DNA of 64,000 bases from NCBI RefSeq assembly GCF_009711165.2, contig NZ_WMID02000013.1, forward strand, positions 62,001-126,000, read 5' to 3'. The notes under the pieces were generated by a model. It had not been told where the DNA came from. It saw only the letters and a list, made by a program, of their open reading frames with translations, and made no database searches. Of the stretch, positions 42,567 through 51,912 are shown in pieces. This DNA is from Flavobacterium sp. MC2016-06. Lineage in GTDB: Bacteria > Bacteroidota > Bacteroidia > Flavobacteriales > Flavobacteriaceae. The translations under genes and the position numbers were made by a program. The first letter of the stretch is position 1. Each line of letters begins with the position of its first letter.

Positions 42567-42606
42567 AACCCGACAGGTTTTTTAAAACCTGTCGGGTTTA
42601 TTTTTA
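42567..42606 (+). terminator. Hairpin terminator after cvpA (GACAGGTTTT palindrome)
   Basis: AACCCGACAGGTTTT pairs with AAAACCTGTCGGGTT over 15 bp, then TTATTTTTAGG. It belongs to the same palindrome family as those at 45.4-45.8 kb and 53.5 kb. Confidence 0.75.
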
Positions 42607-42640
42607 GGAACCGTAAAGTAAAACAAGTGTTAGAAAAAAC

Positions 42641-42740
42641 AAACCCTACAGCTTTTTAAAAGCTATAGGGTTTTTATATATTTTGTCAGGCTGAGCGAAG
42701 TCGAAGCCCTTTTCTTGAAAGCAAGCCTTCGACTTCGCTC
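42641..42740. repeat. Two further palindromes before the GH95 gene
   Basis: At 42641-42685, AAACCCTACAGCTTTT pairs with AAAAGCTATAGGGTTT and ends in T's. At 42693-42740, GAGCGAAGTCGAAG pairs with CTTCGACTTCGCTC around a 20-nt loop, a repeat sequence I recall as widespread in Bacteroidetes intergenic regions. Confidence 0.75.
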
Positions 42741-42765
42741 TGGATGACATTAATTTTCAAAAAAA

Positions 42766-45174
42766 CTAGAACTTTACCTCTGTTTTTTCTCCTTTTTTAA
42801 GATTAATCTCTTGTTTTTTATCTCCATAGATTACAACTGTTTTTCCTCCTTTTTTAGAAAACACCGTAACTTTATTTAATGTTTTATTGCTCCATTCCAT
42901 TGCGATTTCAAAACCGCCTCGAGCGCAGATTCCATTTACAGAGCCACTTTCCCAAGCGTCTGGCAAAGCTGGCAGTAATCTAATTTCATTTTCATTAGAT
43001 TGTAATAACATTTCTGCTACGGCAGCAGCGCCTCCAAAATTTCCATCAATTTGAAATGGCGGATGTGCATCGAATAAATTTGGATACGTTCCTCCTCCTC
43101 TTCTTGGTTTATCGGTTTTCTTTCCGTCTGGATCAACATATCTTAACAATTCGCGATACATTTTATACGCGTGATTTCCATCCCAAAGTCTTGCCCAAAG
43201 ATTAATACGCCATCCTTTAGACCAGCCTGTAGTTTCGTCTCCTTTTATTTCGAGTGTTTTTCGCGCTGCATTGGCTAAATCTGGTGTTTTTAAAGGCGTA
43301 ATATTATCGCCGGGAAAAAGTCCGAATAAGTGCGATTGGTGACGGTGTTTTGGGTCTTCATCATTCCAATCAAAATACCATTCCTGCAGATTTCCTTTTT
43401 TCCCAATTTGATACGGATACATTTTTGAAATTGCCGCTTCTAATTTCGCTCTAAAATCAGAATCCGTATTTAAAACTTTTGAAGCTTTTATTGTTTTATC
43501 AAAACATTCGCGAATCATGGCTAAATCTGCTGTTCCTCCATACATTGTTGCACCAATAAAACCATCTGGTGCAATGTATTTATTTTCTGGTGATGTTGAA
43601 GGTGATGTAATTAAATTACCGTTTTTATCGGTAATCATCCAGCCTAAAAAGAATTCTGCCGCTCCTTTCATAATCGGATAACCTTCTTTTTTCAAGTAAT
43701 CTTTGTCTTGTGTAAAAATATAATGTTCCCAAATATGCGTGCTTAACCAAGCGCCCGACAATGGCCAGCAAGCCCAGCTCGGATCTTCTTTTCCGAATTG
43801 TCCAACCGGATTTGTCATTGCCCAGATATCAGAATTATGTGCCGATGCCCAGCCTTTTTCAACTCCATAAAAAGTTTTAGCCGTTACTTTTCCGGTTACC
43901 GAAAGGTTTTTGATGAAACTTAATAATGGCAAATGCATTTCTGAAAGATTGGTATTCTCGGCAAGCCAGTAATTTTCTTCCAGATTGATGTTCATGGTAT
44001 AATTACTACTCCAAGGCGGATTTAAATACGGATTCCAAATTCCTTGTAAATTGGCAGGAACGCCCATTGTACGGGAACTGCTAATTAATAAATAACGTCC
44101 GTATTGAAAATACAGAACTTCTAAATTTTTATCTTCTTTTCCGTCAGCGTAGCGTAATAAACGTTCGTCTGTTGGCAGATTTGGTGCAGTTGTTTTCCCT
44201 AAATCTAAACTTACTCTGTTGTAAAATTTCTGATAATCGGCAATGTGGTTTTCTTTTAATTCTGCAAATGGTTTTGCATATGCGTTATTCAAACGCTCTA
44301 AAGCAATTGTTACATCATCTAAACCTTCGCTTGCAGGATTCATGTCAAAGCCATTAAAACTTGTTGCAATGGAGACAAAAATAACAGCTTCGGTTCCCTC
44401 TCTTAAACTTAAAGTTTCTCTGGAACTTGTAATTATTCCGTCTGTTTTTTTGATTTGAACTAAAGTGGTAAATCTTGTTCCTCTTTCTTTTACCTCTTTG
44501 TATTTTGGTAAATCAGTGTATCCTGCATTTTCGTGAATGGGTGCAACGCCACTCATTTTTATAATATTATTTCTAATTTCTACATTTGACTTTAATAAAC
44601 TTCTTGTATTAATATCAAAATTTAAAGCTCCTTTTTCACTGCTTGTCAATTTAATGATCATAATATGATCTGGAGCTGAAACAAAATATTCGCGGGTAAA
44701 TTTTATCCCGTTCATTTCGTAACTTACTTTTGACACAGCATTCGAAATATCCAGTTCTCTATAATAATTGACTGCTTTTCCTTTTTCGGAATTATTAATT
44801 TCTAATGTTCCTAATGGCGCGTACGATTCAGAATTTTTTCCTTGAAGTTTTTTATTTAATTCATCAGCCAGTTTGTAGTTTTCGTTTTTTAATGCTTCTC
44901 GAATTGCTGGAAGGTTTTTGTATGCTTCGGGATTCATATTTGCATTTACGGGTTCTCCCGACCAAAGTGTCGCATCGTTCAGGTAGATTTTGTCTGCATT
45001 TGCTCCTCCAAAAACAGTTGCTCCTATTCTACCATTTCCTAAAACTAAACTTTCTTCAAAAAATTCGGCTGGCTGATTGTACCACAAAACATGATTGGAT
45101 TGTGCTGTGGCTTTTCCGCAAAACAGAGTGAAGATGAAAATTACAAGAAGTTTAGTTTGAAAATTTGACTGCAT
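42766..45174 (-). CDS. GH95 alpha-L-fucosidase
   Basis: GH95 enzymes remove terminal alpha-1,2-linked fucose (some act on alpha-L-galactose) with inversion. The start at 45174 is chosen because it opens a signal peptide (MQSNFQTKLLVIFIFTLFCG); the frame runs to 45288, but that part is basic and not signal-like. The 802-residue mature protein has the family's N-terminal beta-region (LWYNQPAEFFEESLVLGNGR), QGIWNPYLNPPWSSNYTMNI, an alpha/alpha-barrel with SPSTSPENKY, and NLFDAHPPFQIDGNFGGAAA. In this locus it would trim fucose from xyloglucan side chains. Confidence 0.92.
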   Translation of the reverse strand: MQSNFQTKLLVIFIFTLFCGKATAQSNHVLWYNQPAEFFEESLVLGNGRIGATVFGGANADKIYLNDATLWSGEPVNANMNPEAYKNLPAIREALKNENYKLADELNKKLQGKNSESYAPLGTLEINNSEKGKAVNYYRELDISNAVSKVSYEMNGIKFTREYFVSAPDHIMIIKLTSSEKGALNFDINTRSLLKSNVEIRNNIIKMSGVAPIHENAGYTDLPKYKEVKERGTRFTTLVQIKKTDGIITSSRETLSLREGTEAVIFVSIATSFNGFDMNPASEGLDDVTIALERLNNAYAKPFAELKENHIADYQKFYNRVSLDLGKTTAPNLPTDERLLRYADGKEDKNLEVLYFQYGRYLLISSSRTMGVPANLQGIWNPYLNPPWSSNYTMNINLEENYWLAENTNLSEMHLPLLSFIKNLSVTGKVTAKTFYGVEKGWASAHNSDIWAMTNPVGQFGKEDPSWACWPLSGAWLSTHIWEHYIFTQDKDYLKKEGYPIMKGAAEFFLGWMITDKNGNLITSPSTSPENKYIAPDGFIGATMYGGTADLAMIRECFDKTIKASKVLNTDSDFRAKLEAAISKMYPYQIGKKGNLQEWYFDWNDEDPKHRHQSHLFGLFPGDNITPLKTPDLANAARKTLEIKGDETTGWSKGWRINLWARLWDGNHAYKMYRELLRYVDPDGKKTDKPRRGGGTYPNLFDAHPPFQIDGNFGGAAAVAEMLLQSNENEIRLLPALPDAWESGSVNGICARGGFEIAMEWSNKTLNKVTVFSKKGGKTVVIYGDKKQEINLKKGEKTEVKF

Positions 45175-45404
45175 AATATCTGGTATTTTTTGTTTTCTTT
45201 TTAAGGGCAGACTTTGTATGTATTTGCACACAGGTTTATAGATCGAACGAATTCTCATTTTTGTCATTTTTTGACAAACTTTATACATAAACTGTGTTTG
45301 TAAATATAATTGGTTTCTGTGAATGACAAACTATATGATCACTGTGATTTTTAGTTAAATAATACAGAATTTGTGAGTTTCTTTTAAGGATTATTTTGGT
45401 TTAT
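45175..45404. other. Upstream region of the GH95 gene
   Basis: Together with the palindromes downstream, this is part of a 627-bp gap. No convincing gene or promoter is seen in these 230 bp. Confidence 0.5.
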
Positions 45405-45512
45405 CCTACCAGGTTTTGGAAACCTGGTAGGTATAATTTTTTACATTGTTGCTAAATTTATAATAATTGGAGTGGATCATAAATACCTAACAGGTTTTGG
45501 AAACCTGTTAGG
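45405..45512. repeat. Two 27-bp palindromes (ACAGGTTTT family)
   Basis: CCTACCAGGTTTTGGAAACC... at 45405-45431 and CCTAACAGGTTTTGGAAACC... at 45486-45512 are near-perfect inverted repeats. Further members are at 45690-45716 and 45764-45790 and, in diverged form, at 42567, 53523, 53588 and 58680. Confidence 0.88.
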
Positions 45513-45526
45513 ATAACGTTTATGCT

Positions 45527-45643
45527 CGCGTGAGGGATAGGAGCAAACTACCGAAGTAGTGCGGATAGCCCGACCGTATTTGCGAAAGGCGCACATAAGC
45601 GGTTTGCTATGTTGCGCCTTTTGCAAATACGGTCACGCCCTGA
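45527..45643. repeat. Structured element sharing GGATAGCCCGACCG (second copy)
   Basis: Outer AGGG and CCCT blocks enclose CGGATAGCCCGACCG and a long stem, GACCGTATTTGCGAAAGGCG against CGCCTTTTGCAAATACGGTC (45571-45634). It has the same signature blocks as 10084-10176 with a different inner stem. It could be transcribed as an RNA hairpin or be a REP-like element. Confidence 0.65.
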
Positions 45644-45689
45644 TTATTTTAATACCCCAATTTTTGATTACAATATTAATTATACGTAT

Positions 45690-45790
45690 CCTAACAGGTT
45701 TTTAAAACCTGTTAGGTTATTATACACGCCAAAATTCCATTTCAATACAATCAACAAATTATACCTAACAGGTTTTGAAAACCTGTTAGG
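45690..45790. repeat. Two more 27-bp palindromes before the acetylesterase stop
   Basis: CCTAACAGGTTTTTAAAACC... (45690-45716) and CCTAACAGGTTTTGAAAACC... (45764-45790). The second lies 12 bp after the esterase stop codon and could act as its terminator. Confidence 0.85.
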
Positions 45791-45801
45791 ATAGAAACTA
45801 A

Positions 45802-47748
45802 CTATTTACTCACTTTATATTTTTCGTTTGCTGTTGTCATTTCCCAATTATCGGTTCTGAATTGTGATGCTGGAAATTTTTCTTTGTTGTAAAGATTGAT
45901 TTCAGTATCGTCGTCTGCCCAGCCGTAATGTACAGCAACTGGACTTGGAACTTCTGAACTTGAAACTATAATTTTATTGTTTTTGATTGTTGCTTTTGCT
46001 GCATGAAATACTTTGTCTGCACCTGCAATTTCAAATCCTTTTAACTCATCGCTATTTGGCGATAATAACCCACTGCCTATATTATCGAAAGTCAGGATGA
46101 TTTCGTTTCCTTTTATTTCTTGAGATTTATAGGTTGGCCCGCTGTAAACTTGTTTTTTACCGTACACATTGTTTAAAGCAATTGCTGCTAAACGCAAACC
46201 TACGTCTTGTTTGTTGGTTGGGTGAATGTCTTTTGCGTTTCCGATGTCGGTCGTAACTGCCATTCCGGTGTTTGGCACTTTTAGGGTTTCGGTTTGTGCT
46301 TCGCGAAGTTCAGCCCAACGGCTTCCTTTTTTACTGTTGCCGCCAAACTCATCGAAAGTTGCTAATTGTACAAAGTAGAAAGGAAAATTGCCTTGTTTGA
46401 ATTTTGTTCTCCAATCTGAAATCATAAGTGGAAATGCTTTTTTGTATTGATTGGCTCTCCAAACATTGGCTTCGCCTTGATACCATAAAACGCCTTCGAA
46501 CGCATACGGAACCAACGGATTTACCATTGCATTGTATAATAATGATGGATAACTGTTTGGTGATAATGATGTTTTTACGACGATTACTTTGAATTTCCAA
46601 TTTCCGTCAAGCGGCATAATTTTCGAACCTATTGTTAGTTTTAAATCTTCTACTTCTCCGTAAATTCCGCCGCCACCGCTGTTGTCTACAATTCTTACGG
46701 CAATTACGTTTGTTCCTTCTTTTAAAGCATTAGCTGGAACATTATAAATTCTTCTGGCATCGTAAACGGTGTTTCTACCTACTTCAATTCCGTTTACATA
46801 AGTAATGTCTTCGTCGTCGATTTTAGCAAGGCTTAAAACTGCTTTGTTTTTAATGTCTTCGGCTGTAAGAGTAATGGTTTTACGCATCCAGACTATTCCA
46901 TCTAAATCGCCTAAAGGTTGATTTTCCCATAAACTTGGCGTTTTTAATTCTCCCCAAGATTTATCATCAAAAGCTGGTTCTTTGAAGGTGTCTTCGTTTG
47001 CGGTTGAAACTTCTGTTCCTTGAATTTTTTCAACTCTTTCTTTCATTCGTTTGGCGTACAATTTTGAGATCGAATCCATATTCATTACGGGAACATCGGC
47101 AATCATGCTTTTGAATTCATCGCTTTTTTGGAAGGCTTCACGGCTTGTCCAAGTTTCTACATTAGTACCGCCCCAAGAAGTATTAATGATTCCGATTGGA
47201 ACTTTTAATTCGGCATATAATTTTTTAGCAAAATAATAGCCGACTGCGGTAAAATTACCAACGGTTTCTTTGCTACTTACTTCCCATTTTCCTGCTTTTA
47301 AATCGTCTTTTGGCAAACCGCTTAAATCTTGCGCTACTCCAAAATGACGAATCATAGGATAATTAGAATCGTTTATTTCGTTCTCAGCATTTTTGGTTTT
47401 GAAAACTTGAAATTCCATATTAGATTGTCCACTGCAAATCCAGACTTCTCCAACTAAAACATTTTTTATAACGATTTTGTTTTTTCCTGAAATGGAAAGT
47501 TCAAAAGGACCGCCTGCTTTTTCTGCATCTAAATTTACCGTCCATTTTCCGTTTTTATCGGCTTGAATTTTTTTGATTTGTTTGTTAAAATGAATTTCTA
47601 CTTTTTCATTTGCGTCTGCCCAGCCCCAAACTGGAATTGGCTTGTTTCTTTGCAGCACCATTCCGTCAGAAAATATCAAAGGCATTCTTACGTTAGCGCT
47701 TGTTATTACTGTAAATAGCAGCAAAATAAAGATTGAATATTTTTTCAT
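45802..47748 (-). CDS. Carbohydrate (sialate-type) O-acetylesterase with sugar-binding insert
   Basis: SGNH-hydrolase family protein of 648 residues with a signal peptide (about 1-18). The nucleophile block is EVWICSGQSNMEF, and the C-terminal catalytic block is DIHPTNKQDVGLRLA. An insert at about 225-370 (FDDKSWGELKTPSLWENQPL, WMRKTITLTAEDI, LKEGTNVIAVRI) resembles the GH2 sugar-binding jelly roll. Homologues are named sialate O-acetylesterase, but in a xyloglucan locus it more likely removes acetyl groups from galactose side chains. Periplasmic or surface location. Confidence 0.87.
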   Translation of the reverse strand: MKKYSIFILLLFTVITSANVRMPLIFSDGMVLQRNKPIPVWGWADANEKVEIHFNKQIKKIQADKNGKWTVNLDAEKAGGPFELSISGKNKIVIKNVLVGEVWICSGQSNMEFQVFKTKNAENEINDSNYPMIRHFGVAQDLSGLPKDDLKAGKWEVSSKETVGNFTAVGYYFAKKLYAELKVPIGIINTSWGGTNVETWTSREAFQKSDEFKSMIADVPVMNMDSISKLYAKRMKERVEKIQGTEVSTANEDTFKEPAFDDKSWGELKTPSLWENQPLGDLDGIVWMRKTITLTAEDIKNKAVLSLAKIDDEDITYVNGIEVGRNTVYDARRIYNVPANALKEGTNVIAVRIVDNSGGGGIYGEVEDLKLTIGSKIMPLDGNWKFKVIVVKTSLSPNSYPSLLYNAMVNPLVPYAFEGVLWYQGEANVWRANQYKKAFPLMISDWRTKFKQGNFPFYFVQLATFDEFGGNSKKGSRWAELREAQTETLKVPNTGMAVTTDIGNAKDIHPTNKQDVGLRLAAIALNNVYGKKQVYSGPTYKSQEIKGNEIILTFDNIGSGLLSPNSDELKGFEIAGADKVFHAAKATIKNNKIIVSSSEVPSPVAVHYGWADDDTEINLYNKEKFPASQFRTDNWEMTTANEKYKVSK

Positions 47749-47771
47749 TTTTTCTTGATTTAAATTTTTTA

Positions 47772-47851
47772 AACCATATAAGTGATATAAGTAAAATTAA
47801 GTATTTTTTAATTTAAAACTTAAATTCCCTTATATCACTTATGTGGTTTAT
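47772..47851. repeat. Inverted repeat ACCATATAAGTGATATAAG
   Basis: AACCATATAAGTGATATAAG at the left faces CTTATATCACTTATGTGGTT at the right across an AT-rich loop. Related single arms are at 49423-49444 and 49521-49543. Confidence 0.8.
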
Positions 47852-47861
47852 ATCTGTTTTT

Positions 47862-49370
47862 TTATTGTAATCCTTCTATTAAAGCATTTAAAGCTTGTGT
47901 ATCGAAAACTGAATTATCACTTCTTTTAAAGATTCCGAAACCATTATCTCCAAGGCTTCCTTCGTCCCAATAAAAAGGTAATAATCCATTTGCTTTGGCT
48001 TGTTTTACAACTGTCTTTAAATAATATGCTCTTGAATTTAAGTGTAAAGTTAAAGCATCACCAGTTAATGTTGTCCTGCGGATTGCTCCAAATTCTCCTA
48101 ACAAAACTGGAATTCCTTTGTCTACAAACTGAGTTTTCATTAATTTGAAGTTCTTTTCTAGATCCGATTCTTCTCCCCAAGTTGCATTACGATCTGGATC
48201 TGTTGTTGAATGAAATCCTGTTCCCCAATAATAGAACATTTTTCCCCAAGTTTCGTCTTTGGTTAAACCTGCAAAATTCCAAGGTGCGTAATAGTGAACT
48301 TCTACCATCATTCGGCTTGCTGCTTTATCAGTTGGTAAAGTCAGCATCAATTTATTTGTTTTTTCGATGTCTGTAGCCGGTCCTTGAACAACTAATATAC
48401 GATAAGCATTTTTTCCTCCTGTTGAACGAACAGCATCTATAAAGGTTTGGTGATAAGAAGTTAAAACTGCCATTTGTGTAGCATCATCTACATTTGGCTC
48501 GTTGGCGCTGGCAAAAAGTAAATGTTCGTCAAATCCACGTAAGTGTGTTGCGATTTGTTCCCAAAAAGCTTTTTGTTTGGCATTGTTTTCAGCCTTTTTT
48601 GCTTCGGTGATGTTGTTTTCCAGCCATCCGCCATCCCAGTGAATGTTTACTACAACATACATATCATTGTCTACACAATATTGTACCACTTCTTTTACTC
48701 TATCTAACCATTCGGTTTTGATTTGAGCAGTTGTTGTATTAGCCAAATATTGATTCCAAGAACATGGAATTCTAATAGCATTGAATCCATTTGCTTTTAC
48801 AGCGTCTATTAATGCTTTTGTAACTTTTGGATTTCCCCAAGCGCTTTCTCCACCTGTTGCTTCTAATGTGTTTCCGATATTCCAGCCTAATTTTATTTTC
48901 GCTGCTAATTGCACAGCTGTACTTCCCATTCCGGTAGCGTCTGCTGCAAGTGGATTGGTATTGTAACTTGGAAATAAACCGACTGTTTCTGTAATTCCAA
49001 CTTGAGAAACTGCAATTTGTACAGATGCGGTTTCATTTGAAGATAATGTTATAACGGCTGTTCTAGCTTGCGTTGTAGTGTTGGCTGAGGCTGTTACTTT
49101 GACAATTATTTCTCCCGAAGTTCCTGCAGCTTGGCTGATTTTTGCCCAGCTTGCATCTGAACTGCTCAATGTCCAAGCGGTAACGTTTGTTTTTATAGTA
49201 ACGTCTGCAGCACTTTCTTTACTCTCAAAATCTATTTTGCTTGTATTTACAGTCAGTGTTTTTGCAACGGTTTTTTCGGCTGTGTCTTTGTCTGAACTAC
49301 AGGCAAAAACGCCTCCAAAAAAGATAAAAAATACAGCTGTAATTAGGTAATCTTTTATTGATCTTTCCAT
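47862..49370 (-). CDS. BACON-domain GH5 endo-glucanase (candidate xyloglucanase)
   Basis: The ATG at 49370 starts a lipoprotein-like signal (VFFIFFGGVFACSSDK); the frame extends to 49478 without signal features. About 33-125 is a BACON domain (WTLSSSDASWAKISQAAGTS, VITLSSNETASVQIAVS), which positions the catalytic module away from the membrane. The GH5 barrel follows: NAIRIPCSWNQYL, NIHWDGGW, acid/base Glu291 in ASANEPN and nucleophile Glu426 in LLGEFGA. Total 502 residues. The layout is that of the keystone surface endo-xyloglucanase in Bacteroidetes xyloglucan loci. Preference for xyloglucan is inferred from context. Confidence 0.9.
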   Translation of the reverse strand: MERSIKDYLITAVFFIFFGGVFACSSDKDTAEKTVAKTLTVNTSKIDFESKESAADVTIKTNVTAWTLSSSDASWAKISQAAGTSGEIIVKVTASANTTTQARTAVITLSSNETASVQIAVSQVGITETVGLFPSYNTNPLAADATGMGSTAVQLAAKIKLGWNIGNTLEATGGESAWGNPKVTKALIDAVKANGFNAIRIPCSWNQYLANTTTAQIKTEWLDRVKEVVQYCVDNDMYVVVNIHWDGGWLENNITEAKKAENNAKQKAFWEQIATHLRGFDEHLLFASANEPNVDDATQMAVLTSYHQTFIDAVRSTGGKNAYRILVVQGPATDIEKTNKLMLTLPTDKAASRMMVEVHYYAPWNFAGLTKDETWGKMFYYWGTGFHSTTDPDRNATWGEESDLEKNFKLMKTQFVDKGIPVLLGEFGAIRRTTLTGDALTLHLNSRAYYLKTVVKQAKANGLLPFYWDEGSLGDNGFGIFKRSDNSVFDTQALNALIEGLQ

Positions 49371-49420
49371 TATTATTGTTTTTTTAATCGCAAAGGGCGC
49401 TATAGTAATACCTCTAAAAA

Positions 49421-49545
49421 ATAACCATATAAGTGATGTAAGTCTATTTATGCTAAATTTAAACTCCTTTACTCGCAAAGGTGCGAAAACGCAAAGCTTA
49501 AAGAATGAAAATTTTAAATGAACTTATATTACTTATATGGTCCAA
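49421..49545. repeat. ACCATATAAGTGAT arms between GH3 and GH5 genes
   Basis: AACCATATAAGTGATGTAAG (49423-49444) faces AACTTATATTACTTATATGG (49521-49543), the same palindrome type as in the next spacer at 47772-47851. Confidence 0.65.
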
Positions 49546-49566
49546 AAACGCCCCCAACGCGTTCTT

Positions 49567-51810
49567 TTATTTTATGGTAACAACGATTTCTTTTTTGATG
49601 TCTCTTGAAGAGTTTCCTAATTTCAAGGTGTATTTTCCTGGCTCAACAGTCCATTTTTTGGCAGCTACATCATAATACGCCAATTCTTTTACTGGAACTT
49701 TGATGGTTACTGTGTTTAAACTTCCTGCTTTAACAGCTGTTTTTTGGAATCCTTTTAGTTCTTGCGCTGCACGTGTGATTTTAGAATCAGATTTTGAAGC
49801 ATATAATTGTACTACTTCTTTTCCGTCTACTTTTCCTGTGTTTTTAACGTCAACCGAAACTTCTATAACATCTGTTAAGGCATAAGACGTTTTATCGCTT
49901 TTTGCATTATCAAAAGCAAAAGTGGTATACGATAATCCGAATCCAAATGGATATAACGGCGCGATATTTTTAGTGTCAAACCAACGGTATCCTATTAAAA
50001 TTCCTTCAGCATAGTTTACGGTTTTTCCGCCTGGGAAACTGTTTGTTGCATGTGCTGGAGAATCCATAATGTTTTTAGGCATTGTCCAAGGTAATTTTCC
50101 TGATGGATTTACTTTTCCTAATAATACATCTGCTAAAGCGTTTCCGCCTTCTGAACCATTAAACCAACTCCAAACTAGTGCTGAAGTTTTTTGGCTTACG
50201 GCATTAATATCAAAAGGAGCTCCAGCAATCATTACTACAATGGTTTTTGGATTTGCTTCTAATACTTTTTTGATTAATTCTTCTTGTCCGAATGGTAAGT
50301 GTAAATCTCTACGGTCTGAAGATTCAGTTTCGTAATCACGATTTGATCCTGCAAAAATAATCGCTACATCCGATTTTTTAGCTGCTTCTACTGCTTCTTG
50401 AACTTTTGCTGGATCTAACTGATCTATTGTAACTGGACCGTTTGACGTAATGTTTCCTAAGTTTCCTTTATTTTTCTCGTCGTAACGCTCTAAATATCCT
50501 TCGGCATAATTGATTTTGATGGATGCTGGAAGTCTATTTTTTAAACCTTCTAATGGTGTAATTTCTCTTTTGGTTTTTACTCCTGCTCCAAAACCGCGTA
50601 ATGCATTTTGTTTTACTGCATTGTTACCAATTACGGCAATAGATTTTACGCCGTCTAGTTTTAATGGTAATGCGTTGTTCTCATTTTTCAATAAAACGAT
50701 ATCTTCTGCTGCAATTTTATAAGCGTCTTGGTAATGTGCTTCTGTAGCAATGCTTCCTTTTGCACGATCTTTACTTTCGCTTCCCATTGCTTTTACTTGA
50801 AACAACATGCGTAAAATTCTTTTTACATGTAAGTTGATTTCAGTTTCTGATACTTCTCCAGATTTTACGGCTGCAATTAATTTATCGGCTAAGAAAAATT
50901 CGTTGAATGGTTTTGGAGTTCCCATTTCAATATCTAAACCATTTTTTAAAGTTTTTGCTGTTGAATGCACTGCTGCCCAATCTGATACTACTACACCTTT
51001 AAATCCCCATTCGTCACGAAGGATTTTATTCAGCATATAATCATTTTCACATAAATATTCGCCTCTAAATTTATTGTAAGCGCCCATTATAGCATACGAT
51101 TTTGCTTCTTTTATGGCTGCTTCAAATGCTGGCAGGTAAATTTCACGAAGGGTACGCTCGTCAATTTGTACATCGACAAAATCACGATTGGTTTCTTGGT
51201 TATTGGCTGCGAAATGTTTTACGCAGGCCATTACGTCTTTTTCTTGTAAACCAACAATTAAAGGCACTGCTATTTTTTTATTCAAAAACGGATCTTCAGA
51301 CATGTATTCATAGGTTCTTCCGCCAAGTGGTGTTCTTACCATATTAATAGCTGGCGAAAGCAGCATGTCTTTATCTCTTGCGCGCAATTCTTCTCCTAAA
51401 CTGTTTCCGAATGTATGTGCCATTTCTGTGTTCCAAGTAGCGGCTAGACCGCCTCCTGCAGGATAATAAGTTGCAAAATCGTTAGTTAATCCTGCTGGTG
51501 CCCAATTGTCGCGAGAAATTTCTTCACGAACTCCTAATGGTCCATCGGCCATTTTTAATTCTGGAATTCCCAAACGTTTTACACCGCCGTTACTAAACAT
51601 ACTGTTTCCGTGCAGCATTCCGATTTTTTCCTCAATTGTCATTTCGGCAATCAGTTTGTCTATTTCTGCATCGTGTTCTGTTCCGATTTCTTTTCCTTGA
51701 TACTCTTCTGTCTGAGCCGATTCGGTGCTTGAACTTTGTGCGTCGTTTTTACAAGATGCAAAAAACGCAAATGCTACAGCTGCCGAAAGGTATGTCATTT
51801 TGTTTTTCAT
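49567..51810 (-). CDS. GH3 beta-glucosidase
   Basis: A 747-residue lipoprotein (FFASCKNDAQ). N-terminal TIM-like domain: RLGIPELKMADGPLGVRE, KHFAANNQETNRDFVDV, the nucleophile Asp277 in VVVSDWAAVHS. Then the alpha/beta sandwich (AIIFAGSNRDYETESSDRRD) and a fibronectin-III-like C-terminus (VDVKNTGKVDGKEVVQLYAS). It cuts terminal beta-linked glucose from unbranched ends of xyloglucan oligosaccharides after the xylose has been removed. Confidence 0.95.
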   Translation of the reverse strand: MKNKMTYLSAAVAFAFFASCKNDAQSSSTESAQTEEYQGKEIGTEHDAEIDKLIAEMTIEEKIGMLHGNSMFSNGGVKRLGIPELKMADGPLGVREEISRDNWAPAGLTNDFATYYPAGGGLAATWNTEMAHTFGNSLGEELRARDKDMLLSPAINMVRTPLGGRTYEYMSEDPFLNKKIAVPLIVGLQEKDVMACVKHFAANNQETNRDFVDVQIDERTLREIYLPAFEAAIKEAKSYAIMGAYNKFRGEYLCENDYMLNKILRDEWGFKGVVVSDWAAVHSTAKTLKNGLDIEMGTPKPFNEFFLADKLIAAVKSGEVSETEINLHVKRILRMLFQVKAMGSESKDRAKGSIATEAHYQDAYKIAAEDIVLLKNENNALPLKLDGVKSIAVIGNNAVKQNALRGFGAGVKTKREITPLEGLKNRLPASIKINYAEGYLERYDEKNKGNLGNITSNGPVTIDQLDPAKVQEAVEAAKKSDVAIIFAGSNRDYETESSDRRDLHLPFGQEELIKKVLEANPKTIVVMIAGAPFDINAVSQKTSALVWSWFNGSEGGNALADVLLGKVNPSGKLPWTMPKNIMDSPAHATNSFPGGKTVNYAEGILIGYRWFDTKNIAPLYPFGFGLSYTTFAFDNAKSDKTSYALTDVIEVSVDVKNTGKVDGKEVVQLYASKSDSKITRAAQELKGFQKTAVKAGSLNTVTIKVPVKELAYYDVAAKKWTVEPGKYTLKLGNSSRDIKKEIVVTIK

Positions 51811-51912
51811 GGTTAGATAGTTAGATTTTTAGAACTCCAGATTAATATCCTCACAGAAACCTTTTATTCTTTTATTAATATTTATTTTATCGTTTTTATT
51901 TATTTCTAAATG

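Noticed and set aside
45175..45288. N-terminal extension of the GH95 protein to 45288
   Set aside because: The extension is basic and lacks signal-peptide character, while the internal ATG at 45174 begins a clear signal peptide.
50069..50335. Plus-strand open frames of 60-100 codons inside the GH3 and other glycosidase genes
   Set aside because: They are shadows of strongly supported minus-strand genes and show no domain, signal or start-site support.
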